Origin: Phycisphaerae bacterium | Lineage (GTDB): Bacteria; Planctomycetota; Phycisphaerae; UBA1845 | Reading direction: 5' to 3' | Assembly (NCBI GenBank): GCA_029260195.1 | Contig: JAJDDS010000620.1 | Span: forward strand, 1-6,121 | DNA length: 6,121 bases | Shown here: positions 1 through 5,087 of the stretch, piece after piece | Layout: the number at the start of each line of letters is the position of its first letter | How positions within the stretch are numbered: position 1 is the first letter of the stretch | Notes under the pieces: model-generated | Seen by the model: the letters and a program-made list of their open reading frames with translations, nothing else | Told to the model about the DNA's origin: nothing | The model's database searches: none | Position numbers and translations under genes: made by a program

Positions 1-315
1 GCGCAGGCGATGGGAGATCGAGGCACGCTCTTGGTCGCGACCGACGCGCCGGATCCTCACCACGTGCGTGCCCGGATCATCGACAACGGAGAGGGGCTCG
101 CGCCCGACGACCGCGACCGGATCTTCGACCTGCACTTCACCACCAAGGGAGGGCGTGTGGAATTCGGATTGGGCATGGGCCTTCCAATCTGCAGGCAGAT
201 CGTCACAAAGCACGGCGGCGACATCACTGTGAATTCCAAACCTGGTGAAACCTGCTTCGAGGTTACACTGCCCACCCGCGTTTCGGGCGTCGACGAGAGC
301 GAGGCGAGTTCATGA
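1..315 (+). CDS. Sensor histidine kinase, C-terminal ATP-binding domain (5' end outside window)
   Basis: This is the ATP-binding (HATPase_c) end of a two-component sensor kinase, which would phosphorylate itself on an upstream His and pass the phosphate to a regulator. The frame is open from base 1, so the sensory and DHp parts lie outside the window. The 104 visible residues begin with AQAM, the tail of an N box. They continue with a G1 box DNGEG (residues 28-32), an F box IFDLHFTTK (41-49) and a G2 box GLGMGLPICRQIV (56-68), followed by HGG and a final beta strand ending in LP. This is the usual order in the family. An internal ATG at base 10 exists, but starting there would remove half the N box, so it is not the true start. 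The stop overlaps the next gene's ATG (ATGA, 312-315), which indicates co-translation. The stimulus cannot be inferred. Confidence 0.93.
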   Translation, partial: AQAMGDRGTLLVATDAPDPHHVRARIIDNGEGLAPDDRDRIFDLHFTTKGGRVEFGLGMGLPICRQIVTKHGGDITVNSKPGETCFEVTLPTRVSGVDESEASS

Positions 316-803
316 ACGACTTGGTGATACTGTGCGTCGAAGATGAACCGGAGGTGCGCAATGTGCTGCTGCGCGACATCCAGCGGTTCGCCCAGATATG
401 TCGCATCGACGAGGCTGAGGACGCGGGAGACGCACGCGATGCGGTGGCTCAGTGCGTCGATGCGGGCGAGCGACTCGCATTGGTTCTGTGCGACCACATG
501 CTCCCCGGCGAATCAGGCGTGGATTTCCTTATCTCACTGAATGCGCAAGCCCCCACGCGCCACGCCCGCAAGGTGCTTGTTACCGGCCAGGCGGGGTTGC
601 AGGACACTGTGAAGGCGGTCAACCGGGCTGGTCTCGATCACTACGTTTCCAAGCCTTGGATGCGGGACAGTCTTCAGAGTGTTGTCAGAGAGCAACTCAC
701 GAACTACGTGATCGAGCACGCCGACGATCTACTGCCGTTCGTCAGCGTTCTTGACGGCCCGCGTCTGCTCGACGCCTCCAAGAGCCGAAATCGACACGAG
801 TAA
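312..803 (+). CDS. Single-domain response regulator (CheY-like receiver)
   Basis: A 163-residue receiver protein, probably the phosphorylation target of the kinase ending just before it. Visible receiver landmarks are the acidic pocket E10-D11-E12, the phospho-acceptor D61 in LCDHMLPGESG, the switch T91 in VLVTGQAG, and K114-P115 in YVSKPW. The KPW ending resembles receivers of the RpfG/HD-GYP-type group. The receiver fills about residues 3-130, and the remaining 33 residues match no output domain I recognise. The protein therefore probably acts through protein-protein contact or a phosphorelay rather than by binding DNA itself. The ATG overlaps the kinase stop by four bases, so translation is coupled. 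No separate promoter is visible between them. Receiver identity is secure; the specific partner or output is not. Confidence 0.93.
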   Translation: MNDLVILCVEDEPEVRNVLLRDIQRFAQICRIDEAEDAGDARDAVAQCVDAGERLALVLCDHMLPGESGVDFLISLNAQAPTRHARKVLVTGQAGLQDTVKAVNRAGLDHYVSKPWMRDSLQSVVREQLTNYVIEHADDLLPFVSVLDGPRLLDASKSRNRHE

Positions 804-847
804 GAGGGGCTTCAAGCTGTCGGGACGCTCCGGGAGCCGGTGACCGA

Positions 848-2194
848 ATGTGCCGTTACCATGGGTACAGTGTTGGAATGTTTCGGGTCGCCTTGTGTTT
901 GCTCCCGTCAGCCAGTTGCTGCGCTGGGCAGGGTGAACCGACAGCGGCGACCGTTGCTGACCCGCGGCGCGTTGCACCGGAAGTGGACCGAGAGCACGAT
1001 CTTGCCACCGCGAGGCTGTTGGCCGGTGACTGGGGGGGTGTCCGTTCCAAGATGATGGAGTCCGGAGTCAGCGGATCGATTCTGCTGGGCAGTGTGACGC
1101 AATTCAACCTTCGGGGCGGACTCAATACGCACAACGCCAACGATACGACGGGGAAGGCGTTCTATAATCTGGAGCTTGACTTCGAGAAGATGGGTGGCCC
1201 GCACGGAGCCACGTTCTTCGTCCGCGGCATTCAGACTTGGAATTCGGGGATCGGTCGAGACGTCGGTTCCCTGACGCCGCCTTACTGGAACGTGGGATCG
1301 AGCGGAGACAAGGAAATCGAACTCGACAAGTGGTGGTATCGACAGCGTCTGCTTGACAACCGGCTGGAGTTTCGTCTCGGGAAACTCCTCAATGTTCTGG
1401 ACCTCTTCGACCGCAATGCCTACGCCGGCAATTACTTGAGCGGGTTCGTGAACCGAGCGCTCAACCACAACATGACCATCCCGACCACCAAGGGAATCGG
1501 TGTGTTCGCCCGGGCGTGGCCGGCCGACTGGGTGTACGCTCAGGCGATGGCGGTCGATCCCGATACGATCAGCACGCACAACCGTCATGGAACGGGCGGC
1601 TTCGACACCGCGTTCCACGGCGAAGATCGGTTTCGAGTGTTTTGGGAGATCGGGATTCTCCCCGCGGAGCTTCCCGGTGCGGGAGTCCTCCCTGGACACT
1701 ACCGGTTCGGCGCATGGTTGGATCCAAAGCCCAAGAAGATCTTCATGAGCGATCTCGGTGGGCGACTGCCCGAGCGGCGCCGCGCCGGTGACGTGGGTTT
1801 CTACGCCAACTTCGATCAGATGGTGTGGAAAGAAAACAGCGATCCGGCGGACAACCAGGGACTTGGCGTTTTCGCTCGGTGGGGATGGGCTGACGAAGAT
1901 GTTAATCGAGTCAGCCGCTTCTGGTCGATCGGCGCGACCTGCGAGGGACCGATCCCGCGTCGTGATGCTGATGTGCTGGGGTTCGGTGTGGCTCAGACCA
2001 TCCTGTCGCGTCGATATCGACAGGCGTTGAGTTCCTTGGCCGACCGCGAGACGGTCTACGAGATGTTCTATGCGATCAAGATCGCGCCGTGGTGCACGGT
2101 AACGCCCGACGTCCAGTTGATCGTCAACCCCGGCGGCGCCAAGAATGCTCGCGACGCACTGGTCGGTGGCGTTCGAATCAAGATCGTCTTTTGA
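848..2194 (+). CDS. OprB-type carbohydrate-selective porin, outer membrane
   Basis: A predicted outer-membrane beta-barrel of 448 residues, in the size range of OprB-family porins, which pass sugars and other small solutes. Family-like features are the LLAGDWGGVRSKM segment (about residues 57-69), which opens many OprB domains. Next come strands with alternating pattern (SILLGSVTQFNLRGG) and a middle block around LEFRLGKLLNVLDLFD. The C-terminus VRIKIVF ends in Phe, as barrel-assembly signals do. A short hydrophobic N-terminal stretch (VALCLLPSASCCAG) looks like a signal peptide. The start is uncertain: ATG 848 has a weak GGGAG at 832-836, while in-frame ATG 878 lies nearer the hydrophobic core but has no ribosome-binding site. 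The gene begins 44 bases after the response regulator on the same strand, so shared transcription is plausible. Substrate is unknown. Confidence 0.82.
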   Translation: MCRYHGYSVGMFRVALCLLPSASCCAGQGEPTAATVADPRRVAPEVDREHDLATARLLAGDWGGVRSKMMESGVSGSILLGSVTQFNLRGGLNTHNANDTTGKAFYNLELDFEKMGGPHGATFFVRGIQTWNSGIGRDVGSLTPPYWNVGSSGDKEIELDKWWYRQRLLDNRLEFRLGKLLNVLDLFDRNAYAGNYLSGFVNRALNHNMTIPTTKGIGVFARAWPADWVYAQAMAVDPDTISTHNRHGTGGFDTAFHGEDRFRVFWEIGILPAELPGAGVLPGHYRFGAWLDPKPKKIFMSDLGGRLPERRRAGDVGFYANFDQMVWKENSDPADNQGLGVFARWGWADEDVNRVSRFWSIGATCEGPIPRRDADVLGFGVAQTILSRRYRQALSSLADRETVYEMFYAIKIAPWCTVTPDVQLIVNPGGAKNARDALVGGVRIKIVF

Positions 2195-2569
2195 CGGTCG
2201 CGGGAATGCCTCCGCGGGGCCGCTCTCTCCAGTTGGCGGTTCCTTTCGACCGCAGAGGGTACGGCGCGGCGCACTCAAGTCACGACGAAATTGCGGAACC
2301 GGTCCGATAGTCGCAGGCGCAATTCGGTCAGGTCGGCATCGGTGTCACGTTGTCCGGACGCTCGGTCGATTCGCCTCGCCAACTTCGCATCTCGCAGCGG
2401 ATTTCTTTGACCCGTGAGTTTGCCCGCTCTACGATTCAGTAGAGCCGTCCGCGTGTGACCGTCGAGCGGCGGAATGGCGGGAGCCCTGTTCGGACCCCCG
2501 TTGGCGCCCGCACCATGTTGATGACGGACCGCTCATGAGACTCAGACCAGAGATGGGATTCGGGCGACT
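2195..2569. other. Intergenic stretch without a convincing gene
   Basis: About 375 bases follow the porin stop. Open frames here are short and carry no recognisable motif. A minus-strand frame ending at 2275 is open for roughly 85 codons and has a locally protein-like tail (LTELRLRLSDRFRN), but it has no ATG and no ribosome-binding site, so I do not call it. No poly-T terminator was seen behind the porin. A 7-bp hairpin lies at 2426-2445 and is listed separately. Confidence 0.5.
2426..2445. other. Short perfect stem-loop
   Basis: GCTCTAC and GTAGAGC form a perfect 7-bp stem around a 6-base loop (GATTCA). There is no T run on either side and it lies 230 bases beyond the porin stop, so it is only a weak candidate for a transcription end or processing site. 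Such a stem could also occur by chance. Confidence 0.3.
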
Positions 2570-2740
2570 ATGACAAGGCCAACCATTACGCGCAGGTTGC
2601 TCTGCCTTGCTGTGTTGGGGCTTACGGTGCTGACACTTGCTTGCGCGACGACGCGCCGTGCGCGCGAACTCTCCTTTACCGGCGACATCCGTCACGAGCG
2701 GAACGCAACCGGCGTCGACAGCCACGTCGGCGATCATTGA
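2570..2740 (+). CDS. Possible small secreted protein, hypothetical
   Basis: A 56-codon frame whose first 26 residues look like a secretion signal. The basic n-region has three Arg (MTRPTITRR), the hydrophobic core is LLCLAVLGLTVLTLA, and the small-residue end is ACATT. Cleavage after ACA is plausible; LAC is only a poor lipobox because the -3 position is Thr. The remaining 30 residues are charged (RARELSFTGDIRHERN) and match nothing I know. No strong ribosome-binding site is visible. The gene may be a real small exported peptide. It may also be the 5' stub of a longer lipoprotein gene damaged before or during the IS insertion downstream: after 2640 another frame reads Ser/Thr/Pro-rich, as a linker would. 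Existence as a gene is uncertain. Confidence 0.3.
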   Translation: MTRPTITRRLLCLAVLGLTVLTLACATTRRARELSFTGDIRHERNATGVDSHVGDH

Positions 2741-2897
2741 GCGGCCACCGCGTGTTCGCTCGCGGCGCCGTCGGTAGTGCAGGTCCTGCCGCGGATGGCG
2801 TTCTTCCGGAGCCGTGTGCGTGAGGATGCGGTATCGTTCGGTGCTTCCAACCACTTCCAACCGCCTCCCGAACGCTCCCTGACGGTCGCTGCGGGTT
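2741..2897. other. Stretch between small ORF and IS21-like left-end repeats
   Basis: No gene is supported. It holds a tandem pair of CTTCCAACC (2844-2852 and 2854-2862) and a TGACGGTCGC word (2880-2889) that also occurs at the porin stop (2192-2201). The true left boundary of the IS21-type element may lie inside this stretch; I cannot place it, because no terminal TG with a matching right end or target duplication is available. Confidence 0.4.
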
Positions 2898-2959
2898 CTG
2901 GAAATTCTGGCCACCTCTTTTCCGGAAATTGCGGCCACATTTTGGGCTGTGATTTCCGG
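2898..2959 (+). repeat. IS21-type left-end repeated motif
   Basis: Two adjacent 24-base units at 2898-2921 and 2922-2945 share the pattern CYGGAAATTNYGGCCAC (17 of 24 positions identical). They are followed by a further TGTGATTTCCGG at 2948-2959. IS21-family elements are known to carry repeated transposase-binding sequences inside their ends, and this array sits 69 bases upstream of the istA-like start, as expected. Calling these binding sites is inference from position and repetition. Confidence 0.55.
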
Positions 2960-3011
2960 TAGCGTTGCCTCGCAAACTCTGGGAGCGACTGGGCTCCCCG
3001 CGGCGAGGAAC

Positions 3012-3018
3012 AAGGAGG
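3012..3018 (+). promoter_or_regulatory. Ribosome-binding site deciding the istA start
   Basis: AAGGAGG ends 9 bases before ATG 3028. The earlier in-frame ATG at 3019 directly abuts this motif and ATG 2965 has none, so 3028 is the preferred start. Confidence 0.7.
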
Positions 3019-3027
3019 ATGATCAGA

Positions 3028-3414
3028 ATGTTGGATCGCGTACGAATCCAGGCACTTCGTGATGCTGGACACACGTTGGAAGAGGTCGCCGCCACGGTCG
3101 GCGTAGGGAAGCGCTCGGTGCAACGCATCCTGAAGGAACCTGCGATCAAGAGCGCAGAAGCGGCTCCGACTCGGCGATCGCAGGGCGTCGGGCGGCCGAG
3201 TCGGGTCGACGTCCATCAGGATCAGGTGGAACGCATCCTGAAAGAGGAACCATTGCTGCCGACGGTTGAAGTTCTCAGTCGTCTGCGCGGCGTCGGCTAC
3301 ACCGGCGGCAAGTCGGCGGTCTGCGAATTGTGTAAGGCGATTCGCCCGCCGAAGACCGCGTCGCCCGAGGTGCGGTTCGAAGGGGTGCCGGGCGGGGGAG
3401 TTCGGGGGACATGA
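3028..3414 (+). pseudogene. istA: Truncated IS21-type transposase IstA, N-terminal fragment
   Basis: The 128 codons match the start of IS21-family IstA transposases, which are normally around 400-500 residues. MLDRVRIQALRDAGHTLEEV leads into a helix-turn-helix of about residues 16-35 (ending VGVGKRSVQRIL). This is followed by a GVGRPSR linker (about 52-58), the LPTVEVLSRLRGVGYTGGKS segment, and VRFEGVPG near residue 122. In relatives this last motif directly precedes the first catalytic Asp of the DDE domain. Here the frame instead runs into repeat DNA, adds six foreign residues (GGVRGT) and stops. The product would keep DNA-binding potential but could not catalyse transposition. The partner istB is missing. 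Family identity comes from recalled consensus, not a search. Confidence 0.75.
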
Positions 3415-3524
3415 GTTCGGGGGACACACACTTGAGTTCGGGGGACACACACTTTATCTGGGGAGTTCGGGGGACACACACTTTATCTGCGAGTTCGGGG
3501 AGTTCGGGGGACACACACTTTATC
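3397..3524 (+). repeat. Left repeat cluster beside Y1 transposase
   Basis: The core GTTCGGGGGACACACACTT, preceded by GA, occurs in four full copies starting at 3413, 3434, 3463 and 3500. Three of these continue into TATC. Partial copies lie at 3397-3412 (ends at GACAT) and 3491-3499. Start-to-start spacing is irregular (21, 29 and 37 bases), unlike a CRISPR array. The final copy supplies the stop codon of the transposase gene on the other strand. All copies point the same way and are inverted with respect to the cluster at 4232-4366. Confidence 0.92.
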
Positions 3525-4194
3525 TTCGTCCTTCTTGGCGGTTGCTGGGGCGAGGTCCCGGTTTGTTGGGGGTGAGCTCGCGGCCGGTTTGCGATTCGAT
3601 CGCTTGGACAAACGCCTCGTCTCCGCACGGGCGTCCGGTACGCGTCTTCTTACGCAGGGCGTCGGCGTGCTCCTCCTCGCGACGCAGGTGCGACCGCCAC
3701 CGCGATTCCATGCCGAGCAAGTCTCGCTCGCACACCAGCGGATCGGACTTCCGCATTCCGACGTGAAAACGGGCACTCGACCATGGGTAGTCCCAAGCCG
3801 CTGCGCACATGCTCGCGCGAACCGGATTGAGTTCGACGTACGCAACGGCTGCAAGGAAGTACGACTTGTCCATGACGCACGAGTGGAACCGGCCTTGGAA
3901 GAGGTAGCCCCGCTTCCTCTGGCGGAAGTTGATCCCGCGCGTGTAGCGCTGATGGGACCGTCCGATCGCCGTGGCCAACGCGCCTTCGGTCTCGGGCACG
4001 ACGATGAGGTGGATATGGTTGGTCATCAGGCACCAAGCCCGCACGCCGACATTGTGTGTCTCAAATTGCTCGCGGACGATGTCGAGATAGGCCTTTCTGT
4101 CGTCGTCGCTGAAGAAGACGCGCATCGAGCGCACACCGCGCTGGATCACGTGGTGAGGCCGACCGGGAACCACAACCCGAGGGATTCGAGGCAT
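3520..4194 (-). CDS. HUH/Y1 transposase, REP-associated (RAYT-like) family
   Basis: A 224-residue single-strand DNA transposase of the Y1 (transposase_17) fold. It would nick at a hairpin or repeat-linked site through a covalent tyrosine link. Landmarks, counted from the chosen Met, are PGRPHHVIQRG (10-20), the metal-binding HUH pair H60 and H62 in MTNHIHLIV, and GYLFQGRFHS (96-105). The catalytic Tyr is probably Y119 in AYVELNPVRA. DYPWSSARFH follows, and the tail contains RTGRPCGDEAFV and KPGPRP, which I recognise from full-length members, so the protein appears intact. The start at 4194 gives the typical MPRIPRVVVPGRPHH beginning, with GGGTGG just upstream; an earlier in-frame ATG at 4230 would add 12 atypical residues. 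The stop TAA (3522-3520) lies within a flanking repeat. The enclosing repeats are the likely DNA substrate. Confidence 0.93.
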   Translation of the reverse strand: MPRIPRVVVPGRPHHVIQRGVRSMRVFFSDDDRKAYLDIVREQFETHNVGVRAWCLMTNHIHLIVVPETEGALATAIGRSHQRYTRGINFRQRKRGYLFQGRFHSCVMDKSYFLAAVAYVELNPVRASMCAAAWDYPWSSARFHVGMRKSDPLVCERDLLGMESRWRSHLRREEEHADALRKKTRTGRPCGDEAFVQAIESQTGRELTPNKPGPRPSNRQEGRR

Positions 4195-4224
4195 GCCACC
4201 CAGATTACGCACTACCGGCCGCAA

Positions 4225-4366
4225 GGTCAATAATTAAAGTGTGTGTCCCCCGAACTCCAAAAGTGTGTGTCCCCCGAACTCCACCCGGTCAACAATTAAA
4301 GTGTGTGTCCCCCGAACTCCACCCCGAACTCCAGGTCAACAATTAAAGTGTGTGTCCCCCGAACTC
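4225..4366 (-). repeat. Right repeat cluster, inverted relative to the left one
   Basis: Four copies of AAGTGTGTGTCCCCCGAAC, the reverse complement of the left cluster, lie at 4232-4258, 4259-4282, 4294-4320 and 4341-4366. A partial CCCCGAACTCC is at 4322-4332. Three copies are preceded by a shared 15-base leader GGTCAAYAATTAAAG (4225-4239, 4287-4301, 4334-4348) that is absent on the left, where TATC follows the core instead. The two sides therefore share the core but have side-specific extensions. The cluster starts 38 bases upstream of the transposase start codon, so it may also overlap its promoter. Confidence 0.92.
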
Positions 4367-4533
4367 AACCCGCCGTGGGGGGGGCGGCGCGCGGGATGAT
4401 GGATAGTTTGATTTCTGGCGTGTGGGTTGGTATGACTGGAGGGGTAGTGGATGTGGTGTCCGCCGCGCGTTGACGGGACGCGGTTGAAATAGAAGTGCTG
4501 CCCCGCGGGGCGCCGCTAGACGATGGCGTACTG

Positions 4534-4539
4534 AAGGAG
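4534..4539 (+). promoter_or_regulatory. Ribosome-binding site of the FG-GAP gene
   Basis: AAGGAG sits 8 bases before ATG 4548 and, together with the signal peptide that begins there, fixes the start. The leader from 4367 is G-rich and includes a perfect 12-base palindrome (4500-4511). I could not identify convincing -35/-10 elements in it. Confidence 0.75.
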
Positions 4540-4547
4540 AACGGAAG

Positions 4548-5087
4548 ATGCGGGCGAGTCGGACGTTGTTCTTGTTTGTGTTTGCGATCCTGGGGGTGGG
4601 GATCGGGGGGATGGCGCGGGGGCAGTGTGCGCATGGCGATTCGGACGGGAGCGCGGTGGTGGATCTGTCGGACTACTCGGCGTTTGTCGACTGTGCGTCG
4701 ACGCCGCCGGGGGAACCGTTGGGCATCGAGTGCGGGCCGGTTGATTTCGACGGGGATGATGACGTCGACGTGCGCGACTATGGGAGATTTCAAGATTTAT
4801 CCGGCGTAACGCTCGGCGTGCTGTTCGAGAATCGGGAGTTCGGAGTGGGTAGGAGTCCTTCGTCTGTGGCGGTCGGTGACCTGGACGGCGACGGCGACCT
4901 CGACCTAGCTGTGGCGAACCAGCGTGACGATAGCGTCTCCATCCTGCTGAACCTCGGCGACGGGACGTTCGCAGACGATGTGTTCTACTGGGCGGGAGAC
5001 GGTCCCTGGTCCGTGGCTGTCGGCGATCTGGATGGCGACCGTGACCTCGATCTAGCGGTGGCCGCCGGGTACGGCAACGATGTCTAG
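4548..5087 (+). CDS. Secreted dockerin-like/FG-GAP repeat protein, N-terminal part up to an in-frame TAG
   Basis: A 179-residue product begins with a signal peptide (hydrophobic residues 7-21, cleavage likely after ARG at 23-25). It is followed by two Asp-rich loops of dockerin/EF-hand style, DSDGSAVVDLSDY (31-43) and DFDGDDDVDVRDY (66-78), with C49 and C62 between them. This pattern is common in secreted planctomycete proteins, where it probably binds calcium or attaches proteins. Two FG-GAP/VCBS repeats (GDLDGDGDLDLAV) then start at bases 4875 and 5022. The frame ends at TAG 5085-5087, where sister repeats read V-S-V or V-S-I using TCG or TCC; one base change (TCG to TAG) would explain it. 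As it stands the product would be a propeller fragment with two blades. Start and identity are firm; whether this short form is functional is doubtful. Confidence 0.85.
   Translation: MRASRTLFLFVFAILGVGIGGMARGQCAHGDSDGSAVVDLSDYSAFVDCASTPPGEPLGIECGPVDFDGDDDVDVRDYGRFQDLSGVTLGVLFENREFGVGRSPSSVAVGDLDGDGDLDLAVANQRDDSVSILLNLGDGTFADDVFYWAGDGPWSVAVGDLDGDRDLDLAVAAGYGNDV

Larger units (their letters stand above)
2898..3396 (+). mobile_element. Truncated IS21-family element (left end plus istA 5' part)
   Basis: The left-end repeats, the ribosome-binding site and the first quarter of an istA-type gene are present. The catalytic region of the transposase, the istB ATPase gene and the right end are absent. 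The sequence stops where the GAGTTCGGGGG repeat cluster begins and does not resume after the second cluster. This is therefore a dead remnant that has lost its 3' part, not merely an interrupted element. The left limit given is the first recognisable repeat, and the real end may be somewhat further left. Confidence 0.65.
3397..4366 (-). mobile_element. Y1/REP-associated-type transposase unit bracketed by inverted repeat clusters
   Basis: A complete HUH/Y1 transposase gene lies between two clusters of the same short sequence in opposite orientation, about 970 bases in total. On the left the unit abuts the broken istA; on the right it ends 180 bases before the secreted FG-GAP gene. Outer ends are set at the outermost recognisable repeat copies. 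The single copies are not internally palindromic, so they differ from classical REP hairpins; long pairing is possible only between left and right copies. Whether the whole block moves as one unit is inference. Confidence 0.6.

Noticed and set aside
908..2278. Long antisense open frame of about 456 codons opposite the porin
   Set aside because: It mirrors the codon bias of the GC-rich porin gene, has no recognisable motif or ribosome-binding site, and the sense frame has clear OprB features and a barrel-type C-terminus.
2429..3450. Overlapping minus-strand open frames across the gene-poor stretch and the istA start
   Set aside because: They have Arg/Pro/Ser-rich shadow composition, lack family motifs, and run antisense through the IS21 repeats and a convincing istA fragment.
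3397..3524. CRISPR array
   Set aside because: The repeat-to-repeat distance is irregular and copies are nearly adjacent, so there are no unique spacers, and no cas genes are present.
3266..3766. Open frames reading through the left repeat cluster (EFGGHTL or KCVSPEL peptide repeats)
   Set aside because: The repetitive peptides are only translations of the short DNA repeats, and the frames extend into antisense of the transposase.
3535..4233. Plus-strand open frame of about 232 codons over the transposase
   Set aside because: The minus strand encodes a complete Y1 transposase with HUH and Tyr motifs; the opposite frame is its shadow.
4470..4498. TTGACG as a -35 promoter box before the FG-GAP gene
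   Set aside because: At the normal 17-base distance the sequence is AAGTGC, which does not resemble a -10 box.
4500..4511. Perfect palindrome GCCCCGCGGGGC as a terminator or operator
   Set aside because: It leaves no loop, has no T run, and is expected now and then in such GC-rich DNA.
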